Position numbers and translations under genes: made by a program | In this document: positions 54,940 to 63,663 of the stretch, in pieces | Numbering within the stretch: position 1 is the first letter of the stretch | Layout of the letters: every line of letters begins with the position of its first letter | The notes under the pieces: model-generated | Seen by the model: only the letters and a program-made list of their open reading frames with translations | What the model was told of the DNA's origin: nothing | The model's database searches: none | Source: Poriferisodalis sp965116715 | Lineage (GTDB): Bacteria; Actinomycetota; Acidimicrobiia; Acidimicrobiales; Poriferisodalaceae | Assembly (NCBI GenBank): GCA_965116715.1 | Contig: OZ220724.1 | Coordinates: 2,728,001-2,792,000, forward strand | Reading direction: 5' to 3' | Length of the DNA stretch: 64,000 bases

Positions 54940-57399
54940 TCAGCCGATGGCGCCGGCTACGGCGAGCTCGACGATGCGGTCGTCGTCGTAGCCCAGGACT
55001 TCTCGCAGGACGTGGTCGTTGTGCTCGCCCAGGCTGGGGCCTGAGCGGGTGACGGTGTGGGGGGTGCTGCTGAGCTGCAGTCGGGGCGCCTCCACAACCA
55101 TGCGGTCGTATACCGGGTGTTCGACCTCCATCCAGTGACCGCGGTGACTGAGCTGCGGATCGGCGAAGCAGCCTGCGCTGTTCTGGTTTGCGTGTGATGG
55201 GATGCCGGCCGCCTGCAGTGCGGCTTCGGCTTCGGCGGGGGTGCGTTGGGCCGCCCAGGCGCCGACGATGGCGTCGACCTCGTCGACACGTGCGAGTCGT
55301 CCCGCCGCGTCCAGGCCGGCCAGCTCGGCAGGAACTGCATGGCCGTCGGCATCGAGCACGTCGCACAGCGATTCCCAGTGATGCTCGGTCTCACAGACGA
55401 TGGCGACCCATGGGTCTGGCGGTTCGAGCGGGTTGTCGGGCTCGGCATCGCCCGCGTCGCACGGGTACATGGCGTGCGGGCACATGAAGGCGTCCGCGTT
55501 GCCCATCCGTGTCGCCTCGTCGCCGTTCACGGTCTTCGCCAGCACCTCGGTCGCCAGGAAATGAATGGCGGCCTCGGCTTGCGCGAAGTCCAGATGCTGG
55601 CCGCGGCCGTCGGGGTCCGCTTCCCGGGCATCGAGCGCCGCCATGAGCAGCGGCACCATGAATTGCGGCGTGACGTAGTCGGTGTAGGCCAGGAAGGGCC
55701 CCGCTGGAGGTCGGTCCGGCCAGCCGGTCATCTCGTAGTAGCCGGTGATGGCGCCGGCCAGGTTGCCGAACCCGGCGAACGTCGACAGCGGACCGCTCTG
55801 GCCCATCAGACTCGTGCTCAGCAGGATCAACCCCGGGTTCCGTTCGGCCAGCACCTCGTAGCCGATTCCCCACGCCTCAAGCGTCCCCGGCGTATACGAC
55901 TCGACGAAGATGTCGGCCCACTCGACCAAGTCGCAGAGCACCTCTCTGCCAGCCTCGGTGTTGAGATCCAGTGTCACGCCCTGCTTGCCGGCGTTCAAGG
56001 TGCCGAACTGGATGGAGGCATCAGGCCCCATGTCGCCCCGCAGGCCGCCGCCGGCCCCCCGGGCGGCGTCGAAGCGAGCCGGGCCCTCCACCTTGATGAC
56101 CGTGGCGCCGAAGTCGGCCAGCACCCGGGTGGTGAACGGTCCGGCGTACACCCAGGTCGTGTCGAGCACCTTGAGGCCTTCGAGCGGTCGCGGCGACGTT
56201 GGGTCGCTGCCGGCGCTGCGCAACGCCTCGGCAGCATCCAGCAGCGCCGAGCGCGGCGCAGCCTTCACTGCCTCGGTGTGGGCGCCCAAAGCGGGCGGCC
56301 CGCCGAGTGCACGCAGGGGCGTGCGGCTGGGCTGGCACCAGCGCCCGGGCGCGGTGACGCTGCCCCATGCCGCGTCGTCCACGACGTCCCAGTAGCCGCG
56401 CTGCGAGAAGTGCTCAACCTGCACGAGCTCGGCAGGGGCGTAGACGGGTGCCAGCAGCACCTCGCGCCGCTGAGCCTCCAAGAACAGGTCAGCCCGCGTC
56501 ATCGACGATGTCATGGCAGCGATGGCGGCTTTCGCGGACTCCATCTGTGCGGGCGCTACTTCGGGATCGGTGAACAGGCGCATGCCGAACTCGACCCAGT
56601 CCAGCCCGGCCAGTTCGTCGTCGCAGAAGCCCAGTTCATGAACCCACTCCATCAGCCGGGCGGTGAAGCGGCCGATGGTGTCGCCGAACAGCAGCGTGAT
56701 GGAGACGAAGCCGTCCGCAGCGGCATACACGAACTGCAGATGGAAGTTCAGCAGCAGAATCCCACCGGAGGTCCTGCGCGCCGACGGGTACGCATTGGCA
56801 CTGTGCGTGATTCCTGGGAAGGCCGTCTGCATCATCGCCTGCTGGGCCGAGATGTCGACGTGCTGGCCCCAGCCGCTGCGGTCGCGCTGGCGCAGCGCCA
56901 GCGACGTGCCGACCGCCCCGTGCGAACCGGCGTGCAGCCAGCTCTGCGGCGCGGTGATGCGCAGCGGCGCCCGGTCGGTATCGCCGGTGATGGCGGCGCT
57001 GCATGCCGACGCCGCGATGGTGAGATCTGATGCCGCCCAGTCGGCCTTCGGGCCGGTGCTGCCGAACGCAGTGACCGTGGTGTGCACAAGGCCCGGGTTG
57101 ATCGCGCGCAGCTCGTCGTAGTCGAGACCCAGACCGGGGTCGGGCGATTCGATCAGCGCATCTGCACCTGCGACGAGCTCCAGCAGCTCGTTGCGATCCC
57201 CGATGACGCAGCTCTGTGTGCCACGGCGCTGCGCCCACCATTGGAGTGACGTGCCGTCAGGGCCTTGGCTGCGGTGGTCGCGGCCCCGGCCGTCGGGTCC
57301 TTCGATGAGGACCACCTCGGCGCCGAGCGAGCCCAAGATGGCGGAGCACATGGCGCCCCGGTGGTCGGTGAGATCGAGTATCCGGTACGGCTTCAGCAT
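54940..57399 (-). CDS. Double CaiB/BaiF family CoA-transferase (two fused domains)
   Basis: The 819-residue chain has one class III CoA-transferase domain from Y-R-I-L-D-L-T-D-H-R-G at residue 4 and another from L-K-V-L-D-T-T-W-V-Y-A-G-P at about 405. Both show the L-G-A-E-V-V-L-I-E or F-G-A-T-V-I-K-V-E strand of the family. The ATG at 57399 starts the first strand; an upstream extension to 57576 would overlap the divergent thiolase-like gene. It is closer in layout to 61134-63611 than to the copy at 24115. With the divergent thiolase/DUF35 pair it probably belongs to acyl-CoA catabolism. Confidence 0.88.
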   Translation of the reverse strand: MLKPYRILDLTDHRGAMCSAILGSLGAEVVLIEGPDGRGRDHRSQGPDGTSLQWWAQRRGTQSCVIGDRNELLELVAGADALIESPDPGLGLDYDELRAINPGLVHTTVTAFGSTGPKADWAASDLTIAASACSAAITGDTDRAPLRITAPQSWLHAGSHGAVGTSLALRQRDRSGWGQHVDISAQQAMMQTAFPGITHSANAYPSARRTSGGILLLNFHLQFVYAAADGFVSITLLFGDTIGRFTARLMEWVHELGFCDDELAGLDWVEFGMRLFTDPEVAPAQMESAKAAIAAMTSSMTRADLFLEAQRREVLLAPVYAPAELVQVEHFSQRGYWDVVDDAAWGSVTAPGRWCQPSRTPLRALGGPPALGAHTEAVKAAPRSALLDAAEALRSAGSDPTSPRPLEGLKVLDTTWVYAGPFTTRVLADFGATVIKVEGPARFDAARGAGGGLRGDMGPDASIQFGTLNAGKQGVTLDLNTEAGREVLCDLVEWADIFVESYTPGTLEAWGIGYEVLAERNPGLILLSTSLMGQSGPLSTFAGFGNLAGAITGYYEMTGWPDRPPAGPFLAYTDYVTPQFMVPLLMAALDAREADPDGRGQHLDFAQAEAAIHFLATEVLAKTVNGDEATRMGNADAFMCPHAMYPCDAGDAEPDNPLEPPDPWVAIVCETEHHWESLCDVLDADGHAVPAELAGLDAAGRLARVDEVDAIVGAWAAQRTPAEAEAALQAAGIPSHANQNSAGCFADPQLSHRGHWMEVEHPVYDRMVVEAPRLQLSSTPHTVTRSGPSLGEHNDHVLREVLGYDDDRIVELAVAGAIG

Positions 57400-57505
57400 C
57401 GCCGCGAGGCTAACGCTCGTCGGCAGGAGGGGTCGGCGCTTGAGGGGTCCAGCCGGCCGGTCATGTTCCGGCATCGTCTTCGACCCGGCGGCTAGGTTGC
57501 CGCCG

Positions 57506-58672
57506 GTGACCATTCGAGGCAGGGCACTCATTGCCGGCGTGTACGAGCACCCGGGCCGTGAGCTGCCCGACCGCACGCTGCCGCAGATCCACGCCGAGGT
57601 GGCGGCGGGCGCGCTGGCCGACGCGGGGCTGACGCTGGCCGATGTCGACGCCTACTACTCGGCCGGCGATGCGCCCGGCTTCGGTGCGCTGTCGATGGTG
57701 GAGTACTTGGGCCTCGACTGCAGCTACATCGACGACACCGAGACCGGCGGCTCGGCCTACCTCGTGCACGTCCAGCACGCAGCGGCAGCCATCGCCGCAG
57801 GTCAGGTGAACGTGGCGCTGATCACGCTGGCGGGCAAACCGCGCACCGGCGGCGCCGGTCCGGGCGGCAGCGCCCGCTTCAGCTCGGCGCCCGAGGCGTC
57901 GTTCGAGAACCAGTTCGGCATGTCGGTGCCCGGCGGCTACGCGCTCGCCGCAGCACGGCACATGCACGAGTTCGGCACCACCTCCGAGCAGCTCGCGGAG
58001 ATCAAGGTGGCCGCCTCGACCCACGCGCAGCACAACCCCAACGCCTTCCTGCAAGACGTCGTCACGGTGGACGAGGTGGTGTCCTCGCCGGTGATCTCGG
58101 ACCCGCTGCACCGGCTGGACTGCTGCGTCATCACCGACGGCGGCGCCGCCCTCGTGCTGGTCAGCGAAGCGGTGGCAGCGTCGCTCGACCGGCACTGCAC
58201 CCCGGTGCTGGGCACGGGCACGTCCATCAAGCACACCTCGGGCGGCCGCATCGATCTGACCCACACCGGCGCGACGCGCTCCGGTCCGCTGGCGTTCGGC
58301 GAAGCCGGCGTGACGCCTGCCGACATCGACTACGTGTCCATCTACGACAGCTTCACCATCACGGTCTTGATGACGCTGGAGGACCTCGGTTTCTGCGAGA
58401 AGGGCGACGGCGGGCGCTTCGTGTCGGACGGCGCGCTGCAGTCGCCCGCCGGCGTGCTGCCGTTCAACACCGACGGCGGCGGCCTGTGCAACAACCATCC
58501 CGCCAACCGCGGCGGCATGACCAAAGTGGTCGAGGCGGTGCGCCAGCTGCGGGGCGAGGCGCACGCCGCCGTGCAGGTGCCCGACTGCGAGCTGGCGCTG
58601 GCGCACGGCACGGGAGGCAGCCTCGCCACCCGCATGGGCAGCGCGACGCTCGTGCTGGGAAGATCGGCATGA
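57506..58672 (+). CDS. Thiolase-like/lipid-transfer protein, probable retro-aldolase subunit
   Basis: The 388-residue protein has the thiolase fold but lacks its nucleophilic Cys: the site reads T-E-T-G-G-S-A-Y at 78-85. Y280 in I-Y-D-S-F-T-I, N-T-D-G-G-G-L-C-N-N-H-P at 321-332 and H-G-T-G-G-S-L near 367 match the Ltp2 type. Ltp2 enzymes are aldolases that, with a DUF35 partner, cleave steroid side-chain CoA esters. The overlapping DUF35 gene downstream fits exactly. A GTG at 57506 starts the gene, facing away from a double CaiB gene. Substrate not known. Confidence 0.82.
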   Translation: MTIRGRALIAGVYEHPGRELPDRTLPQIHAEVAAGALADAGLTLADVDAYYSAGDAPGFGALSMVEYLGLDCSYIDDTETGGSAYLVHVQHAAAAIAAGQVNVALITLAGKPRTGGAGPGGSARFSSAPEASFENQFGMSVPGGYALAAARHMHEFGTTSEQLAEIKVAASTHAQHNPNAFLQDVVTVDEVVSSPVISDPLHRLDCCVITDGGAALVLVSEAVAASLDRHCTPVLGTGTSIKHTSGGRIDLTHTGATRSGPLAFGEAGVTPADIDYVSIYDSFTITVLMTLEDLGFCEKGDGGRFVSDGALQSPAGVLPFNTDGGGLCNNHPANRGGMTKVVEAVRQLRGEAHAAVQVPDCELALAHGTGGSLATRMGSATLVLGRSA

Positions 58673-59088
58673 GCGAGCTCGGCCCGTCAGGGCTGCCCGT
58701 CCCGCCGCCGAACCCGAACCTCGAGACGCAGCGGTTCTGGGACGCCACTGCCGAGGGCCGGCTGGAGCTGCCCCGCTGCGACAACTGCGGACATGTCGTG
58801 TGGTACCCGCGCGAGCGCTGCGACCAGTGCGGCAGCACCTCGGTGACCTGGTTCGAAGCCTCGGGCCGCGGCACGGTCTACAGCTGCACGGTCACCCGGC
58901 GCATCCCCGGTTCGTGGCGCAAGGCCGCACCGTTCGTGCTGGCCTACGTCGAACTTGACGAGGGCCCCCGGGTGATGACCAACATCGTCGGCTGCGACCC
59001 CGATGCTGTCCACATCGGCCAGACGGTGCATGCCGTCTTCGATCCCACGCCCGACGGCCCCGCCCTGCTGCGCTTCACCCCCGCCTGA
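58669..59088 (+). CDS. DUF35 OB-fold zinc-ribbon partner of the thiolase-like protein
   Basis: The 139-residue protein has a rubredoxin-like zinc ribbon (C-D-N-C-G ... C-D-Q-C-G) near residues 37-56 and an OB-fold acyl-CoA-binding end (G-R-G-T-V-Y-S-C-T-V). DUF35 subunits bind the CoA part of the substrate and are needed for activity of thiolase-like partners such as Ltp2. The start overlaps the thiolase stop by four bases (ATGA), so equal amounts should be made. Confidence 0.9.
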   Translation: MSELGPSGLPVPPPNPNLETQRFWDATAEGRLELPRCDNCGHVVWYPRERCDQCGSTSVTWFEASGRGTVYSCTVTRRIPGSWRKAAPFVLAYVELDEGPRVMTNIVGCDPDAVHIGQTVHAVFDPTPDGPALLRFTPA

Positions 59089-59113
59089 CGGCGGCTCCGC
59101 GGCAGTACCGGCG

Positions 59114-59551
59114 TCACACCTCGAGCATCAGGGTGACCGGGCCGTCGTTGGTCAACTCGACTGCCATCTCGGCCCCGAACGAGCCGGTCGCCACGGTGGC
59201 GCCGAGGCGGCGCAGCTCAGCAACCAACTCCTCGATCAACTCGGCGGCCTGATCCGGCGCCGCTGCGGCCACGAATGAGGGTCGTCGACCCTTGCGGGTG
59301 TCGCCGTAGAGCGTGAATTGGCTGACCACCAGCACCTCGCCGCTGGTCTGCGCCACTGACCGGTTCATCTGGCCGTTCTCGTCGGCGAAGATGCGCAGGT
59401 TCCAGATCTTGCCGGCCAGCTTGCTTGCCGAATCCACGTCGTCGTCGTGCGTCGCACCCACCAGGCAGCACAGTCCAGGGCCGATCTCGCCGATCACCTC
59501 ACCGTCGACGCTGACGCGGGCCTCGGCGGCCCGCTGCACCAATGCCCGCAC
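59114..59551 (-). CDS. dtd: D-aminoacyl-tRNA deacylase
   Basis: The 145-residue protein begins M-R-A-L-V-Q-R-A and has the DTD signatures S-Q-F-T-L at 77-81 and N-D-G-P-V-T at 135-140, which carries the Gly-cisPro pair. It removes D-amino acids (and glycine from tRNA-Ala) from mischarged tRNA, in the cytoplasm. Its start lies four bases after the RidA gene on the same strand, so both are likely co-transcribed. They are convergent with the DUF35 gene. Confidence 0.95.
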   Translation of the reverse strand: MRALVQRAAEARVSVDGEVIGEIGPGLCCLVGATHDDDVDSASKLAGKIWNLRIFADENGQMNRSVAQTSGEVLVVSQFTLYGDTRKGRRPSFVAAAAPDQAAELIEELVAELRRLGATVATGSFGAEMAVELTNDGPVTLMLEV

Positions 59552-59555
59552 GCGC

Positions 59556-59942
59556 TCAGGGGATGATCGCGTCGACTTCGATCTCGATGACCAGGTCAGG
59601 GTGGATCAGCCCCGACACCTCCACCAGCGTGGAGGCCGGGCGGATGTCGCCGAACACCTCGCCGTGGGCGCGGATGAAGTCGTCGAGCATCCCGATATCG
59701 GTGACGAACGAGCGGGTCCTCACCACATCGCTCATCTGCGCGCCCGCTTCGGCCAGCGCCTGCTCGATGACGCCCAGCGTGTAGATGGCCTGCCCGTAGC
59801 AGTCGCCCGGGTGGGCCACGCCGTCGGGGCCGAGCGACGTGCTGCCCGAAACCGCCACCCAGTCGCCCAGTCGCACGGCCCGTGAGTAGCCGGCCACGGG
59901 CTCCAGCGGCCCGCCGCTCGAAATGTTCTGTCGTTCACTCAT
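59556..59942 (-). CDS. RidA-family protein (imine/enamine deaminase-like)
   Basis: The 128-residue product has the YjgF/RidA core: V-A-V-S-G-S-T, then Y-T-L-G-V-I-E-Q-A-L-A-E-A-G, V-V-R-T-R-S-F with the key Arg, and V-I-E-I-E-V-D-A at the end. RidA proteins hydrolyse reactive enamines formed by PLP enzymes. This is one of the later RidA subgroups, because the first part (S-L-G-P-D-G) is not canonical. The ATG at 59942 and a GTG at 59948 are both possible starts. It precedes dtd. Confidence 0.85.
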   Translation of the reverse strand: MSERQNISSGGPLEPVAGYSRAVRLGDWVAVSGSTSLGPDGVAHPGDCYGQAIYTLGVIEQALAEAGAQMSDVVRTRSFVTDIGMLDDFIRAHGEVFGDIRPASTLVEVSGLIHPDLVIEIEVDAIIP

Positions 59943-60107
59943 GCTCACATTGTGGGCTGCGCGGGCATCACCTGCTGAACCGGGGGCATCAGCGACGGGT
60001 AGATACTTGAGTCACAAAGTTGAACTGTTCGATTAGTTTGGCGCGAACTCAACAAATTCACTCGTCCCACCAACCGAACCACATACGCCCAATTCGGAGA
60101 TGCCGTG

Positions 60108-61115
60108 ATGCCGAGACAGCCGGGCCGCCCGACGCATCTGCAAGTGTACGAACGGCTCCAGATACAGGTCACTGAGCTTCGGGAGAACTTGGGCGGGCTG
60201 CCGCTGCCCGAGGAGGCCTACGACATCTGGCGCGGCATCTGGTACGCGGAAGCACATCACTCGACTGCGCTGGAGGGCAACACGTTGGTGCTCCGGCAGG
60301 TCGAGCAGTTGCTCGGCGAAGGCCGGGCAGTCGGCAACAAAGATCTCGGGGAGTACCTGGAGGTCAAGGGCTACGGCGATGCCGCCGAGTGGGTGTATTC
60401 CCAGGCGACTCGGCCGACGGGACTCGGCGAGCATCAGCAAGTCGTGACGCTCACCGAAGTTCGTGAGATTCATCGTGCGGTCCTCGCGCCGGCTTGGGAG
60501 GTGTCGCCGCATCCGAACGCCACACCGGCGGAGTCTCCCGGCAGCTATCGCCGTCACGACATCCAGCCGTTCCCGGACGGGATGACGCCAGTCTCGTGGC
60601 CGCTCGTCGATGCCGAGATGGCCGAGTGGGCGAAGCAGGTCAACCTTGTCGACTCGACTGCGCTCGCGTTTCCGGAGGCGTTGGCGGCGGCCCACTGCCG
60701 CTTCGAGCAGATTCACCCATTCCTCGATGGCAATGGGAGGACGGGGCGACTGGTGCTCAATCTGGTGCTCGTCCGGCTCGGCTTCCCACCGGCGATCATC
60801 TACAAGCGGGATCGCGATCGGTACCTGCGAGCGCTTCGCAAGGCTGACGACGGCGATCCTGCTCCGCTTGGAGCGATGCTCGCTCGATCGATGCTGGACA
60901 GCCTCTACAGGTTCGTGCTGCCCGCAGTGGCGGGCCCCGCGCGTCTCGTGCCGCTGGAAGCGCTGGCTTCGAACGAGATCAGCGATGTAGCGCTGCGAGG
61001 CGCAGCGAATCGCGGACGACTCCAGGCGACGCGCGGCAGCGATGGCCGCTGGAGGAGCAGCCGTAGATGGGTCGATGAGTACCTCGCATCGCGCTATCGA
61101 CGCACACCGCGCTGA
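60108..61115 (+). CDS. Fic-domain AMP transferase
   Basis: The 335-residue protein has the complete Fic motif H-P-F-L-D-G-N-G-R-T-G-R at 203-214 with catalytic His203. The inhibitory motif S-T-A-L-E-G-N is at 52-58, so it is a class II Fic, whose own N-terminal helix blocks ATP binding. Such enzymes attach AMP to hydroxyl groups of target proteins. A helix-turn-helix-like end (E-I-S-D-V-A-L-R-G-A) may bind DNA. A GGAGA precedes the ATG at 60108, and GTG 60105 is also possible. No separate antitoxin gene is next to it. Confidence 0.9.
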   Translation: MPRQPGRPTHLQVYERLQIQVTELRENLGGLPLPEEAYDIWRGIWYAEAHHSTALEGNTLVLRQVEQLLGEGRAVGNKDLGEYLEVKGYGDAAEWVYSQATRPTGLGEHQQVVTLTEVREIHRAVLAPAWEVSPHPNATPAESPGSYRRHDIQPFPDGMTPVSWPLVDAEMAEWAKQVNLVDSTALAFPEALAAAHCRFEQIHPFLDGNGRTGRLVLNLVLVRLGFPPAIIYKRDRDRYLRALRKADDGDPAPLGAMLARSMLDSLYRFVLPAVAGPARLVPLEALASNEISDVALRGAANRGRLQATRGSDGRWRSSRRWVDEYLASRYRRTPR

Positions 61116-61133
61116 GCGTGGGAAGCTGGTCGC

Positions 61134-63611
61134 TCAGGTGATGGCGCCGGCGATGACGAGCTCGGCGATCTTGTCGGCTTCGTAGCCGAGGATCCCTTCG
61201 AGCACCTCCATGTTGTGCTCGCCGAACATCGGGCCGCCCCACAGCGGCCGGCCGGGTGTGCGTGACAGCTCGAAGTTGCTGTTCTCGACCCAGGTGTGGC
61301 CGTGCTTGGCATGGGGCACCGACAGGAAGTGCTCGCGGGCGACGATCTGCGGGTCTGCCATGAGGTCTGCGGCGTCGTTCACGCGGTGGGCGGGCACGCC
61401 GCAGGCTTGAAGTGCCGCCTCGATGTCGGCCGCCTCTGCGGACGCAGTCCACGCGGTGATCGCAGCGTCGATCGCATCACGGTGGGCCTGACGGCCTGCA
61501 ACGTCCAGCGCCGCGAGGCCGGCTGCTGCGGGGATCGCCGTCACGGCCCGCGCCAGGTCCGCGTTGCCGGCTGCCGCCTCAGCGAGCAGTGCCGCCAGCG
61601 CGCCCCAGTGCTCGTCGGTCTCGCAGGCGATTGCCACCCAGCGGTCGTCGCCGGCCGCGGGGTACACGCTGTGGGGGCACATGTGGCGGTCGGCATTGCC
61701 GTTGCGACCAGCGGTGCGCCCGTTGATCTCCTCGTCGGCGAACTCGGTCGCCAGGAAGTGCAGCGCGCCCTCCATCTGGGCGAAGTCGATGTGCTGGCCC
61801 TGCCCGGTGCGGTCGCGCTCGGCCAGCGCCGACAGAATCAGCATCACGCCCAGCTTCGGCGAGATGTAGTCGGTGTAGGCGGTGAACGGCCCCGCCGGGA
61901 TGCGGTCGGGCCACCCGGTCACCGGATAGAAGCCGGCGATGGCCGCCGCCATCGTGCCGAAGCCGGCGTACAGGCGCATCGGCCCCGTCTGACCCATCAG
62001 GCAGCTTGAGAACATGACCAGTTCGGGATTGACCTCACGCAGCACGTCGTAGGTGAGGCCCCAGTTCTCCATTGCTTTGGGCGAGAACGACTCGGTGAGC
62101 ACATCGCACCACCCGACGAGGTCCAGGATCACGTCTCGCGCCTCGGGCAGCGACAGGTCGAGCGTCAGGTCCATCTTCCCGGCGTTGATCGAGTGGAACT
62201 GCAGGGCGTTCTCCTGCCCGCCTTCCTCGCCGATGAACGGGTGGACGCCGCGCAGCACGTCAGGCTTCAGCTCGCTCTCGACCTTGACCACGGTGGCGCC
62301 GTAGTCGGCCAGGGTGCGTGTGGCACCGGGGCCTGCCAGCGCCCACATGAAGTCGAGGATCTTGATGTCGGCAAGCGGGCGCTCCGTCTGCCGCCCCGCC
62401 GGCGCAACCTCCGCCCGTGAGCGCGCGGTGACTGCCGCAGCGGCGGTGCCGTCGCTGCCGAGGTAGCGCGCCGTGTGCTCCCCGAGGCGGGGCGCCGCCG
62501 GCAGGTCGGCCAGCGGTTCGCCGGTGGTCTTGGCGAGCGCGCCGCAGAGCCGCACCGGCGCAGGGCCATCGGCGCGCGGCATCTCGACCTGCTGCCAGTA
62601 GTCGCGCACGTCTAACTGCTCCAGCGCGAGCACATCTGCCGTGGTCGTGACGGGGGCGATCAGCAGATTGTCGGTCAGCGCTCGCTCCAGCAGCTCAGTC
62701 TTCGTCTTGCTGGCCACGAACGACGTCAAGGCCTTAATAGCCCGATCGAAGGTGTCCATCGACTCACGGCCCTCCACGATGGCCATGCCGAAGTCCACCC
62801 AGTCCTTGTCGCGCAGCTCGGGCTCGCAGAAGCCCTCGTCGCAGACCCACGTCAGGATCCTGCTCGTGAACGGGGCGATCATCGGGCCGAACAGGAACGT
62901 GACGGTCACGTAGCCGTCGGCGCACTCGTACACCCAGGGGATGAGGAAGCCGCCGAGGTCGACCGCTCCGGGGAGCCGAACCGGCACGTCGCCGCCGGTC
63001 AGCACCGTCATCATCTGGAATTGCGTGCAGTCCACGAAGGACTGCTGGGCCGAGGTGTCGACGTGCTGGCCCAGACCCGAGGTCTGCCGTTCGTGCAGCG
63101 CCATGAGCACCGCGCCTGCGGTGTCGACGGCCGCGTTGTGCCACGTCTGCGGCGAGCCGATTCGCACGGGCGCACGGTCACGGTCGCCGGTCAGCGACAT
63201 CGTGCCGCTCGACGCGGCGATGGTGAGATCGGTCGCGGCCCAGCCGGTCTTGGGGCCGGTCTCGCCGAACGGCGTGATGGACGCGGTCACCAGCGCTGGG
63301 TCGGCGGCGCGCAGCGCATCGAGGTCGATGTCGAAGAGTCCGCAGGAGATCACTGCGTCGCAGCCGGCTGCCAGCTCGGCAATGCGGGCCGGGTCGTCGA
63401 TGACCACCGAGTGCTTGCCCCGGTTGTAGACCCCGAACTCGATGGCACGCTCCGGATCGACCACATCGTCGACATACGGGCCCCGGTGCCGGGTGCGGTG
63501 CCCGCCGGGCGGTTCGCACAGCACCACCTCAGCGCCGAGCTGTGCCAGCAGCAAGCCGGCGAGGTGGCCCCGGTCGTCGGTCAGATCCAGTATCCGGTAG
63601 CCGTCCAGCAC
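61134..63611 (-). CDS. Double CaiB/BaiF family CoA-transferase (two fused domains)
   Basis: The 825-residue protein holds two class III CoA-transferase domains. One starts Y-R-I-L-D-L-T-D-D-R-G at residue 4, the other I-K-I-L-D-F-M-W-A-L-A-G-P-G at about 415. It is the closest relative of 54940-57399 in the window, with the same opening and the same end (D-K-I-A-E-L-V-I-A-G-A-I). The start codon is just ahead of the first strand. Fused copies like this may work on different acyl chains. A lipoprotein solute-binding gene diverges from it 50 bp away, which could feed substrate into the pathway. Confidence 0.88.
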   Translation of the reverse strand: MLDGYRILDLTDDRGHLAGLLLAQLGAEVVLCEPPGGHRTRHRGPYVDDVVDPERAIEFGVYNRGKHSVVIDDPARIAELAAGCDAVISCGLFDIDLDALRAADPALVTASITPFGETGPKTGWAATDLTIAASSGTMSLTGDRDRAPVRIGSPQTWHNAAVDTAGAVLMALHERQTSGLGQHVDTSAQQSFVDCTQFQMMTVLTGGDVPVRLPGAVDLGGFLIPWVYECADGYVTVTFLFGPMIAPFTSRILTWVCDEGFCEPELRDKDWVDFGMAIVEGRESMDTFDRAIKALTSFVASKTKTELLERALTDNLLIAPVTTTADVLALEQLDVRDYWQQVEMPRADGPAPVRLCGALAKTTGEPLADLPAAPRLGEHTARYLGSDGTAAAAVTARSRAEVAPAGRQTERPLADIKILDFMWALAGPGATRTLADYGATVVKVESELKPDVLRGVHPFIGEEGGQENALQFHSINAGKMDLTLDLSLPEARDVILDLVGWCDVLTESFSPKAMENWGLTYDVLREVNPELVMFSSCLMGQTGPMRLYAGFGTMAAAIAGFYPVTGWPDRIPAGPFTAYTDYISPKLGVMLILSALAERDRTGQGQHIDFAQMEGALHFLATEFADEEINGRTAGRNGNADRHMCPHSVYPAAGDDRWVAIACETDEHWGALAALLAEAAAGNADLARAVTAIPAAAGLAALDVAGRQAHRDAIDAAITAWTASAEAADIEAALQACGVPAHRVNDAADLMADPQIVAREHFLSVPHAKHGHTWVENSNFELSRTPGRPLWGGPMFGEHNMEVLEGILGYEADKIAELVIAGAIT

Positions 63612-63663
63612 GTCATCCTCCTCCTCGGTCGCTGTCTGGGTCTAGCGCAGCGGTATTTTGCCT

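Noticed and set aside
60020..60060. Possible operator (GTTGA ... TCAAC) upstream of the Fic gene
   Set aside because: Only five-base arms with a long spacer, well within chance.
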